Source of the DNA: JBEKHI01 sp050012355
GTDB lineage: Bacteria > Actinomycetota > Actinomycetes > Streptosporangiales > Streptosporangiaceae
Assembly: GCA_050012355.1 (NCBI GenBank)
Contig: JBEKHI010000357.1
Span: 1-8,626, forward strand
Reading direction: 5' to 3'
Length of the DNA stretch: 8,626 bases
How positions within the stretch are numbered: position 1 is the first letter of the stretch; every line of letters starts with the position of its first letter. This document shows, piece by piece, positions 1 to 5,043 of this stretch. The notes under the pieces were generated by a model, which was not told the DNA's origin, ran no database searches, and worked only from the letters and a program-made list of their open reading frames with translations. A program made the translations under genes and the position numbers.

Positions 1-39
1 AGTGGACAGCACACAGCGATACGTTGCAGGAAGCTTGGC

Positions 40-1371
40 CTATAAAGTCGGCGCGGGATCCGCCTGTGCCGTGACGACGATCCGCTGCTTATGGGCCGTG
101 GCGCTGACCGGGTGTACCTTGTTCCGGCCGGTTTCCTTGGCATGGTAGAGCGCCGCGTCCGCAGCGGCCAGCAGGTCGGTGAGCTCGTGGCAGTCTTCAT
201 CCAGGGCCGCGACGCCGATGGAGATGGTCAGCTCGACGCACTTGCTCGAGTCGGGGTTGTCCGTGATCGGGATCGGAGTGTCCTCGACGTGGCCGCGGAG
301 GCGCTCGGCGACGCCGACGGCGTCGGGCTCGCGGGCATTTGGGAGCAGGACGACGAATTCTTCGCCGCCGAACCGGCCAGGGATGTCGGTGGAGCGGAGC
401 TGTTCGCGGATCTCTTCGCCCATGGCGCGCAGCACCCTGTCGCCTACTAGGTGGCCGTGGGTGTCGTTGACTCGCTTGAAGTGGTCGATGTCGATTAGGG
501 CGACTGAGATGGGGGTGCTTGCTCGCATGCACCGGGCGATCTCGGTGGTGGCTTCGGACTCCCATGTGGACGCGTTGAGCAAGCCTGTCTTCGTGTCGAT
601 GCGGGACTTGGCTAGTAGCTGCGCGTGCATCATGAAACGGCGGATCAACAGCACCGTCGGGACGGCGACGATCGCGAGGAAGGCGTTGGCTCCGACGGCC
701 ACCGTGATCAGTAGGGCTATGTCGAACTCGGCTAGGTCAGCGTGTAGTGATTCTCGGCTGAGTTCCTGAGCGAGCACCGGCGTCCCAGGGCTTGAAAGCT
801 TGACGGCGATCATGATCAGCGCCTTGTGGCCCCAGCCGCCGGCTACCTCACATAGTGCCGCGCAGGCTGCCCACTCGACTGCGTGCAGGCCACCGCCCAG
901 GCTCGGGCCGGCGAACGATGTGGGGAACAGGTGGAAGACCACTGAGCCGAAGCCGTAGCCGAGACCTATGACAGCCGCGGTGAACACCCGGCGGTGGACC
1001 ACGCCCCGGTGAATTCGCATTTGGGTCAGTATGAGCAGTGGGGCGGGCGCGATGATTGCGTAGAACGGGGGGAGCAGTACTGCAATGGGGAGGATCCAGA
1101 CAGATATGAAGTCACGGACCATTGCCCCTTGTGCGTATGCAATTCGTGGTGTCGCGGCTACCGAAGTGATCCCGCAGCCGAGAAGCAGGACGAACTTCGC
1201 TGCATCGGTGGCATGCCAGGTGGTGTAAGAGGCCGCGATGCAGGCCGCAACGGCTGCTCCAGCCGTCACGAACGCTACGTAGAAACGCAGCTTGGCTGGT
1301 AGCTTCCACCAGGCCCAAGAGCGGAAGTCCGCATACGTCAGTGAGGCACGGGTAACGGTCGTTGCATTCAT
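40..1371 (-). CDS. Membrane-anchored diguanylate cyclase (GGDEF domain)
   Basis: A 443-residue protein predicted to make the second messenger c-di-GMP from two GTP. The N-terminal half is hydrophobic, with likely membrane segments around residues 30-50, 58-74, 88-116, 130-150, 163-190 and 216-243; I recognise no named sensor domain in it. The C-terminal GGDEF domain starts near residue 258 (DTKTGLLN, the family's DxLTGLxN motif), has the metal-site segment DIDHFKRVND (294-303) and an intact catalytic GGEEF (335-339). RSTD (326-329) lies exactly five residues before GGEEF, so the product-inhibition I-site (RxxD) is present. Both halves being intact argues for an active, feedback-inhibited enzyme. 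The start ATG has a modest GGTGA ribosome-binding sequence three bases upstream. No EAL or HD-GYP phosphodiesterase lies in the window, and it appears monocistronic. The catalytic role is well supported; the sensed signal is unknown. Confidence 0.93.
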   Translation of the reverse strand: MNATTVTRASLTYADFRSWAWWKLPAKLRFYVAFVTAGAAVAACIAASYTTWHATDAAKFVLLLGCGITSVAATPRIAYAQGAMVRDFISVWILPIAVLLPPFYAIIAPAPLLILTQMRIHRGVVHRRVFTAAVIGLGYGFGSVVFHLFPTSFAGPSLGGGLHAVEWAACAALCEVAGGWGHKALIMIAVKLSSPGTPVLAQELSRESLHADLAEFDIALLITVAVGANAFLAIVAVPTVLLIRRFMMHAQLLAKSRIDTKTGLLNASTWESEATTEIARCMRASTPISVALIDIDHFKRVNDTHGHLVGDRVLRAMGEEIREQLRSTDIPGRFGGEEFVVLLPNAREPDAVGVAERLRGHVEDTPIPITDNPDSSKCVELTISIGVAALDEDCHELTDLLAAADAALYHAKETGRNKVHPVSATAHKQRIVVTAQADPAPTL

Positions 1372-1680
1372 ACTTCACCGTTCCGGGTGTTACTCAGCGC
1401 GACCCCTGTCTAGTTTGCAGCTCACCGTAAAGGACTAGCTCCGTATAGCTACCTTAACTCAAGGATGGGCGGCTTTGGAGCTAATGAAGGGCGTTTACGC
1501 GCATTGGTAAGGAGTTCGGTAGGTAAATGGAGCCTGACAAGCGACGATTACGCGGCGTAGAGCCATCCGTAGTCTGAAAATGCCCAGATGCGATGCCGGA
1601 GGGAGGGACCTCGAGATGCGCGCTACTTGGGGCTGATGATCAGACGCGGCAGAGCGGCCCGCGAAACAACCGCTCACCGT

Positions 1681-1710
1681 GGCGGGACGTGGCATTGGCC
1701 GCGTCCCGCC
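1681..1710. terminator. GC-rich hairpin, possible terminator
   Basis: The left arm GGCGGGACGTGG (1681-1692) pairs with CCGCGTCCCGCC (1699-1710) over 12 positions, one of them a T-G wobble, around the 6-nt loop CATTGG. No T-tract follows on either strand. It lies 25 bp from a second stem-loop. It may be the second half of a tandem terminator for the minus-strand gene ending at 1790, or a structural or protein-binding site. Confidence 0.45.
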
Positions 1711-1735
1711 AAAAGCTTTCAAGGGGGCGTATGCG

Positions 1736-1776
1736 TCAGCGCCCCGCCGGCGCTTGGGGAGTTGGCGGGGCGCTGA
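1736..1776 (-). terminator. Probable terminator hairpin after the 1790-2122 gene
   Basis: A perfect 13-bp inverted repeat, TCAGCGCCCCGCC (1736-1748) and GGCGGGGCGCTGA (1764-1776), with a 15-nt loop. It begins 13 nt after the stop codon of the minus-strand gene, the usual place for an intrinsic terminator in GC-rich actinobacteria, where a U-tract is often missing. On the plus strand it is followed by TTTATG, so it could also stop plus-strand transcription. Confidence 0.6.
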
Positions 1777-1789
1777 TTTATGTCTACTG

Positions 1790-2122
1790 CTAGCGGGCTG
1801 GGCGCCAGCCGATCACTGGGGCGTGGCCCTGGTCGTAGCGCTCGAACTTGGGGCCTTCGCCGCGGTAGTGGCGCCACTCGTCGCCGTCGGCGGTGAAGAT
1901 CCCGACCGGCGCGGAGCAGGCCGCGCAGTAGGGCTCCATTTCTAGGGGCGGCGTCGGGCTCGCATCCCAGGTTCGCGCTATCTCGATGGCGGAGTCGAAG
2001 GCAGCCGGGGCGAATCCGGCTAGCCAGGCTAGGCCCGCTTCTACCTGGTCGGGGGTGAGGTCATTCAGCTGGCTTAGGCGTTCGATGCCGAATGAAGAGA
2101 TCTCAGGGAAAATGGCTGTCAT
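1790..2122 (-). CDS. Small unrecognised protein with a CxxC motif
   Basis: A 110-residue acidic protein (112 if the upstream ATG at 2128 is used). I cannot assign a function. The N-terminal half is helical in character (LNDLTPDQVEAGLAWLAGF). The C-terminal half has a single CxxC pair (YCAACSAPVG) followed by a glycine- and tryptophan-rich segment (GDEWRHYRG) and an ending GHAPVIGWRPAR, which looks like a small single-knuckle zinc-ribbon or beta-rich fold; with only two cysteines, metal binding would need dimerisation or other ligands. Start choice: GGAGG lies only 2 nt before the ATG at 2128 but 8 nt before the ATG at 2122, so the inner start is preferred. Codon bias supports a real gene. It has its own promoter with a TATAAT box and a hairpin after its stop, so it is probably a single-gene unit, divergent from merR. 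Confidence 0.72.
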   Translation of the reverse strand: MTAIFPEISSFGIERLSQLNDLTPDQVEAGLAWLAGFAPAAFDSAIEIARTWDASPTPPLEMEPYCAACSAPVGIFTADGDEWRHYRGEGPKFERYDQGHAPVIGWRPAR

Positions 2123-2196
2123 GGTCATGCCCTCCGGGTGATGGATGGGTGTGGTCTAGGGCCGCCGGTGGCGTTGCAGCGCCTCGGCGGTCCGCC

Positions 2197-2206
2197 TATT
2201 CGAATA
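2197..2206. promoter_or_regulatory. Perfect palindrome at the start site, candidate operator
   Basis: TATTCGAATA is a perfect 10-bp palindrome. It touches the -10 box of the minus-strand promoter at 2206-2211 and covers the expected transcription start (about 2199-2200). An AT-rich palindrome in such GC-rich surroundings at this position is where a repressor would bind. The cognate regulator is unknown. Confidence 0.4.
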
Positions 2207-2235
2207 TTATAGCGAGGTCCGGGGGATTGGGTCAC
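2206..2235 (-). promoter_or_regulatory. Housekeeping-type promoter for the 1790-2122 gene
   Basis: On the minus strand GTGACC (2230-2235) acts as a -35 (TTGACA-like), followed by an 18-nt spacer and a consensus -10 TATAAT (2206-2211). Transcription would start near 2199 and give a leader of about 77 nt before the ATG at 2122. The -35 overlaps the start of the 25-nt repeat shared with the region upstream of the SWIM gene, and the promoter is divergent from that of merR. Confidence 0.65.
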
Positions 2236-2259
2236 GTCGTTATGGTCGAATGGGCTTGA
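2235..2259 (+). repeat. 25-nt dispersed repeat, copy A (merR promoter)
   Basis: This segment begins CGTCGTTATGGTCGA and ends GGGCTTGA, the last bases forming most of the merR -35 hexamer. It matches 6964-6988 at 24 of 25 positions, the one difference being A2250 versus T6979. Its first 11 bases also occur at 4860-4870. Confidence 0.75.
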
Positions 2260-2287
2260 TCTTGGAGTGTGGTCCAGGGCTTAGCGT
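2256..2287 (+). promoter_or_regulatory. MerR-type promoter and operator, probably leaderless
   Basis: TTGATC (2256-2261, -35) and TAGCGT (2282-2287, -10) are separated by 20 bp, the elongated spacer typical of promoters that MerR proteins activate by DNA distortion. Inside the spacer is the dyad CTTGGA (2261-2266) - GTGTGG - TCCAGG (2273-2278), matching at 5 of 6 arm positions. The expected transcription start falls on or next to the merR ATG at 2294, so the mRNA would have no leader; the GGAG just before the ATG is only 1 nt away and could not work as a ribosome-binding site. Inference: merR regulates itself, together with the overlapping Cys-rich ORF. Confidence 0.68.
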
Positions 2288-2293
2288 CGGAGC

Positions 2294-2755
2294 ATGGGCA
2301 CTGAGCATCTGACCGCTGGGGACCTGACCGTTGGCAAGCTGGCCGCCCGTGCGGGGGTGCGGCCGGACACTGTCCGGTATTACGAGCGGGCTGGGTTGCT
2401 GCCGGCGCCGTTGCGGACGGACGGGGACCACCGCCGGTACGGGGCGGCGGATGTGGACCGGTTGCTGTTCATCCGGGGTGCGCAGCGGCTTGGGTTGCGG
2501 CTGGCTGAGATCCGGGAGCTGCTGCAGGTGCGGGACGCGGGCACGTGTCCGTGCGGGCCAGCCGAAGCCCTGTTGCACAAGCACGTTGCCGAGATTGACG
2601 CGGAGCTGGAGCGGCTGGCGGTATTGCGGGCCGAGCTGACGGGGATGCTCGCGGAGATGCCTGGCCCGGACTGCCCGGATCCGTCGCCGGGGGTGTGGTG
2701 CCCTCCTGTTCTGCGGGAAGCGGGAGGAGGTGATCAGGGTGTGCTCATGCTGTGA
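2294..2755 (+). CDS. MerR-family soft-metal-responsive transcriptional regulator
   Basis: A 153-residue protein. The winged helix-turn-helix at residues 11-50 has the family signature (LTVGKLAARAGVRPDTVRYYERAGLLP, then a DGDHRRYG wing), followed by a DVDRLLFIRGAQRLGLRLAEI effector helix and a long dimerisation helix (about 89-121). Cysteines sit where metal-sensing MerR proteins have them: C85 and C87 (GTCPCG) before the dimer helix, and C127 and C136 in the C-terminal loop. The C-x8-C spacing of the last pair equals that of mercury MerR (C117/C126), so a thiophilic metal such as Hg, Cd, Pb or Zn is inferred; CueR-type copper sensors lack the extra CxC. No mer, cop or P-type ATPase gene is nearby. 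The 3' end overlaps the Cys-rich ORF by 17 nt in another frame. The stretch after C136 (PPVLREAGGGDQGVLML) is not recognisable. Confidence 0.9.
   Translation: MGTEHLTAGDLTVGKLAARAGVRPDTVRYYERAGLLPAPLRTDGDHRRYGAADVDRLLFIRGAQRLGLRLAEIRELLQVRDAGTCPCGPAEALLHKHVAEIDAELERLAVLRAELTGMLAEMPGPDCPDPSPGVWCPPVLREAGGGDQGVLML
2725..2735 (+). promoter_or_regulatory. Full-length Shine-Dalgarno sequence inside the merR 3' end
   Basis: AGGAGGTGATC is complementary to 11 consecutive bases of the usual bacterial 16S rRNA 3' end (GATCACCTCCT). It ends with AGGAGG 8 nt before the GTG at 2739, ideal spacing for initiating the Cys-rich ORF. It lies within the merR coding region, where a site this strong needs an explanation: either a coupled start or a frameshift stimulator. 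Confidence 0.7.
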
Positions 2756-2786
2756 TGACGTCACGTGCGACTGCTGCGACTGTTAG
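2739..2786 (+). CDS. Candidate 15-residue Cys/Asp-rich metal-binding peptide
   Basis: The GTG-initiated frame encodes MCSCCDDVTCDCCDC and ends at TAG (2784-2786). Seven of 15 residues are Cys (2, 4, 5, 10, 12, 13, 15) and four are Asp, with CxC and CC clusters as in metallothionein domains. It overlaps the last 17 nt of merR in the +1 frame, so its translation would be coupled to the regulator. A full 11-nt Shine-Dalgarno match ends 4 nt before the GTG, with the AGGAGG core 8 nt away, and a strong hairpin begins 9 nt after the stop, which suits the last gene of a transcript. Inferred role: a tiny cytoplasmic thiolate ligand for the metal sensed by MerR. Alternatives: a Cys-responsive leader peptide (unlikely, since no plus-strand gene follows for over 4 kb), a MerR C-terminal tail reached by +1 frameshifting, or a chance frame. 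It is too short for routine gene callers. Confidence 0.5.
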   Translation: MCSCCDDVTCDCCDC

Positions 2787-3025
2787 AACGCGCCGCCCGC
2801 CGGGCAGTTGGCTCCTCAACCTGCCCGGCGGGGGCATCTGGCCCGGCAAGCACGGATAGTCCGGCCGACACGGTGAACACCACGACCGGCCCGCTATGGA
2901 ACGGTCCTTGCAGGAGGCTGTGCCCGGCGATGCCGTACGGTGACTAGGGCGCAGCCGCTCAAGATGCGCCATGCGAATGGTCTCGTGCTACTTGACCTCG
3001 CCGATGCCCGGTGCCTTCTCACCTT
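2756..3025. other. Convergent intergenic region after merR
   Basis: This region holds the 3' part of the Cys-rich ORF, a hairpin, and about 190 bp between the merR unit and the convergent response-regulator gene. On the minus strand around 2828-2885 there is a hydrophobic frame (SGPVVVFTVSAGLSVLAG) that looks like a membrane segment, but a TAG lies upstream in its frame and no start or partner exists. It may be a remnant of a membrane protein gene or chance. Nothing else was supported. Confidence 0.45.
2796..2832 (+). terminator. Probable terminator of the merR/Cys-ORF transcript
   Basis: CCCGCCGGGCAG (2796-2807) pairs perfectly with CTGCCCGGCGGG (2821-2832). Three more pairs (TTG/CAA) form across a single bulged C, leaving the 6-nt loop GCTCCT. 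It starts 9 nt after the TAG of the Cys-rich ORF. There is no T-tract, as is common in actinobacteria. In the second repeat copy the right arm is lost, so the hairpin is not conserved there. Confidence 0.65.
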
Positions 3026-3682
3026 TCAGGACTCCAGGTACCGGAGGACGGCCAGTACCCGGCGGTGGTCGGCGTCTGAGGGTGCCAGACCAAGCTTGCT
3101 GAAGATGTTCCCGACGTGCTTCTCGACGGACCGCTCGGAAACCGCCAGGATCCCGGCGATCGCGGCGTTGGAGCGGCCCTCGGCCATCAGGGCGAGCACG
3201 TCGCGTTCTCTCGCGGTGAGCGTGCCGAGCCCGTCGGTGCGGCGGCTGGCGCCCATGAGTTGCGTAACGACCTCGGGGTCGAGGGCGGTGCCCCCGGCGG
3301 CGACCCGGCTCAGCGCCTCGACGAACTCCTCGACGTCGGCGACCCTGTCCTTGAGCAGGTACCCGACGCCCGCCGCGCCGCCGCCCGATGCCGCGCCGAG
3401 CAGATCGGCCGTATAGCGCGTCTCGATGTATTGCGAGAACATCAGCACCCCGACCTCTGGGTGATCGCGACGGATGGCGATCGCGGCACGCAGGCCCTCA
3501 TCGGTGTAGCCGGGCGGCATCCGCACGTCCACCACGGCGGCGTCTGGATTTTGCTTGTCCACCGCGGCCCGCAGGTCGTCGGCGTTGCCGACGGCGGCGA
3601 CCACCTCATGGCCACTGTCGGCCAGGATCTCGGCTAGACCCGCTCGCACCACTGCCGAGTCCTCGGCGATCACAATCCGCAT
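3026..3682 (-). CDS. NarL/FixJ-family response regulator
   Basis: A 218-residue DNA-binding response regulator. The receiver domain (about 1-120) has the acidic pair E7/D8, the phospho-acceptor D52 (VVDVRMPP), the switch residue S83 (MFSQYIE) and the conserved lysine K111 (YLLKDRV). A LuxR-type helix-turn-helix fills roughly 154-205 (LTARERDVLALMAEGRSNAAI, then SERSVEKHVGNIFSKLGL). Length and residues are normal for the family. The ATG lies 17 nt after the stop of the histidine kinase gene, with GGAG 6 nt upstream, so the two are one operon and the kinase is the evident partner. Targets are unknown: in many DesK/NarL pairs an ABC transporter operon lies next door, but none does here. Confidence 0.95.
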   Translation of the reverse strand: MRIVIAEDSAVVRAGLAEILADSGHEVVAAVGNADDLRAAVDKQNPDAAVVDVRMPPGYTDEGLRAAIAIRRDHPEVGVLMFSQYIETRYTADLLGAASGGGAAGVGYLLKDRVADVEEFVEALSRVAAGGTALDPEVVTQLMGASRRTDGLGTLTARERDVLALMAEGRSNAAIAGILAVSERSVEKHVGNIFSKLGLAPSDADHRRVLAVLRYLES

Positions 3683-3699
3683 CGGGAGCTCCGGTCCGG

Positions 3700-4617
3700 T
3701 CAGGGGTGGGAAGGCAGTTCGGCAGTGATCACCGTGGGGCCTCCGGGCGGGCTGCTGAGCTGCAGTCTGCCATCCACGGTTCTGACGCGGTCGGCGAGCC
3801 CGGCCAGGCCGCCGTTGGCCTCGACGCGGGCGCCGCCGGTGCCGTCGTCGCTGACCCGCAGCCGCAGCGAGCCAGGCATATGGACCGCCTCCAGCGTGGC
3901 TCGCTTGGCGCCGCTGTGCTTGGTCACGTTGGCCAGCAGTTCGGCCGCGCAGAAGTAGGCGATGGTCTCGATCGCGGCCGAGGGGCGCTCGGGCAGGTCC
4001 ACGACGAGCTCAACGGGCACCTCGCTGCGTGCGGCGAGAGTGGTGAGCGCGGTGCCGAGGCCGTGGTCGAGCACCGATGGGTGGATGCCGCGGGCCAGGT
4101 CACGCAGCTCGGCGATGGCCTCCTTGGCGCCGCGGTGGGCGGCGGCGACCAGCTCTAGGACCCGGTCCAGGTCGGCCTGCTCGGTCCCGTCGACGATGCG
4201 GCCGAGCTTCTTCGTGGCCAGCCCCAGCTTCATGGCGACGGCAACCATCTGCGCCTGCGCGCCGTCGTGCAGGTCCCGCTCGATCTGGCGCAACCGCGCG
4301 GTCGAGTCGTCCACCAGGTGGGCTCTGGACTGCTCCAGCTCACGGATGCGCTGCGGCAACGGAGCAACGAGCAGACGGTTGGCGATAGTGAGTTCCCAGT
4401 AGCCGAACGCGAGGTTCAGCGCGGCTGGCACCAGGAACAGCGCTGCCCACCCGTAGGCGCTGTAGGAGAGCGTCAGGATGCCGCAGAAGAGCAGGGTGAT
4501 GCCAGCGGTAATGCGGAAGCCCGCCCAGAAATGCAGGTGGCGGTACTCCCATGACCTGATCAGAATTCTTTCGAGGACGGATCGCTGGGAGGGGACATTG
4601 TCAGCTGGTGCGTGCAT
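3700..4617 (-). CDS. DesK-type sensor histidine kinase (HisKA_3)
   Basis: A 305-residue membrane kinase. Two hydrophobic segments, about residues 34-50 and 57-74, form the only sensor part; there is no extracellular domain, so it probably senses the membrane itself or a membrane partner. A linker helix (86-115) leads to the HisKA_3 dimerisation domain, with the phospho-acceptor H117 in RDLHDGAQAQ. The HATPase_c domain has the N box (AAELLANVTKHSGA, N230), the G1 box (SDDGTGG, 256-262) and the G2 box (GGLAGLADRV, 269-278). All catalytic elements are intact. The start is fixed by AGGAGG (4625-4630) 7 nt upstream of the ATG. It is first in the operon, followed by its response regulator. The operon lies between the two direct repeats. 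The stimulus is unknown. Confidence 0.95.
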   Translation of the reverse strand: MHAPADNVPSQRSVLERILIRSWEYRHLHFWAGFRITAGITLLFCGILTLSYSAYGWAALFLVPAALNLAFGYWELTIANRLLVAPLPQRIRELEQSRAHLVDDSTARLRQIERDLHDGAQAQMVAVAMKLGLATKKLGRIVDGTEQADLDRVLELVAAAHRGAKEAIAELRDLARGIHPSVLDHGLGTALTTLAARSEVPVELVVDLPERPSAAIETIAYFCAAELLANVTKHSGAKRATLEAVHMPGSLRLRVSDDGTGGARVEANGGLAGLADRVRTVDGRLQLSSPPGGPTVITAELPSHP

Positions 4618-4701
4618 CGGGATGCCTCCTATGATCTGCGGTGCCAGCCATTCCGGTCACCCGCATCTCAATGTTCGTCAGGCATAGGCAGGAGATCCAC
4701 C

Positions 4702-4785
4702 GTGCGGATACCCGAATCTGCGGTAGGGGTAGCACGGTCCCCGCGGCTCAACGGGGGAGAGGATCAGGGTGTGCTGATGCTGTGA
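4702..4785 (+). pseudogene. Possible collapsed merR remnant
   Basis: A GTG frame with AGGAG 7 nt upstream reads VRIPESAVGVARSPRLNGGE and then DQGVLML, stopping at 4783-4785. The last residues equal the merR C-terminus (DQGVLML), and the first part resembles a MerR N-terminus (MRI.ELA...GVARS), as if a merR gene had kept its two ends and lost its middle. The C-terminal match is seen directly; the N-terminal resemblance is weak and inferred. The product, at 27 residues, could not function as a regulator. Confidence 0.25.
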
Positions 4786-4849
4786 TGACGTCACGTGCGA
4801 CTGCTGCGACTGTTAGCCCGCGCCCCCGCCGGGCAGTTGGGTCCCCAGC
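4752..4849 (+). repeat. Direct repeat copy 2: merR tail plus broken Cys-rich ORF
   Basis: This is a second copy of 2722-2820. The GTG (4769-4771) is present, but TCA has become TGA (4775-4777), so the Cys frame stops after two codons; the rest of the frame to TAG (4814-4816) is unchanged. The same substitution is silent in the merR frame (CTC to CTG, Leu). The ribosome-binding region differs at three positions from the perfect one in copy 1, and the hairpin is lost. It looks like a decayed duplicate. Confidence 0.85.
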
Positions 4850-4932
4850 CGCAACCCACCGTCGTTATGGAGAATAAGATTCCGATCCTGGTACGGCAGA
4901 CATACTTCAGGGCCTGACCTGCTCGCCGACAT

Positions 4933-4955
4933 CAGGGACGACGCCAGTGTCCCTG
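4933..4955. repeat. Short inverted repeat
   Basis: CAGGGAC (4933-4939) and GTCCCTG (4949-4955) form a 7-bp stem with a 9-nt loop. A competing pairing, ATCAGG (4931-4936) with CCTGAT (4959-4964), is also possible. Nested alternatives like these occur at insertion-sequence ends and in regulatory RNAs, but no transposase or downstream gene supports either here. Confidence 0.3.
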
Positions 4956-5043
4956 TGTCCTGATAGGTCATGATTTTGCGGCGGTGCGGCAGCGTTCCCC
5001 GTCCCGGCTGGAAACCCGCCCGAAGGAGGTGCCAATCGCTCGA

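Larger units (their letters stand above)
1372..1789. other. Gene-free region with two strong hairpins
   Basis: This 418-bp stretch separates the diguanylate cyclase start from the 3' end of the next minus-strand gene. Short open frames exist on both strands, but none combines a ribosome-binding site, codon bias and a recognisable product, and some run through the hairpins. The cyclase promoter should lie at 1372-1480; TAGACA-like and TATACG-like hexamers are present on the minus strand, without a convincing partner. Two GC-rich inverted repeats (1681-1710 and 1736-1776) fill the right end. No c-di-GMP riboswitch consensus was seen. Confidence 0.6.
2722..2820 (+). repeat. Direct repeat copy 1: merR 3' end plus Cys-rich ORF
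   Basis: This segment recurs at 4752-4849, offset by 2,030 bp. The core 2732-2786 matches with a single substitution (C2746 versus G4776) and no gaps, so it covers the whole Cys-rich frame and the merR stop. On the left the match decays through the ribosome-binding site; on the right it continues with one gap to about 2820, the left half of the hairpin being better kept than the right half. The two copies flank the two-component operon. Confidence 0.9.

Noticed and set aside
1372..1480. c-di-GMP riboswitch upstream of the diguanylate cyclase
   Set aside because: The conserved GEMM core sequences are absent on the minus strand between the gene start and the upstream hairpins.
1588..1945. Overlapping plus-strand frames of 62-88 codons
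   Set aside because: They cross both hairpins and the antisense of the small minus-strand gene, lack ribosome-binding sites and show no recognisable product.
2739..2832. Cys-rich frame plus hairpin as a cysteine-responsive attenuator
   Set aside because: Leader-peptide attenuation needs a downstream gene on the same strand; the next plus-strand gene after 2832 is at 7052, and the adjacent genes are on the minus strand.
2754..2857. Third-frame ORF starting at the TGATG overlap of the merR stop (MTSRATAATV...)
   Set aside because: The two repeat copies agree only over the first ten codons and then diverge completely; the Arg/Pro/Gly-rich ends look like read-through of the GC-rich hairpin.
3388..4158. 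Plus-strand frame of 256 codons
   Set aside because: It is the shadow of the histidine kinase and response regulator genes, whose motifs on the minus strand are complete.
4769..4816. In-frame TGA in the second Cys-rich copy read as selenocysteine (C-U-C-C...)
   Set aside because: The first copy has a serine codon there, the ribosome-binding site and hairpin of this copy are decayed, and no SECIS-like loop is convincing; simple loss of function explains it better.
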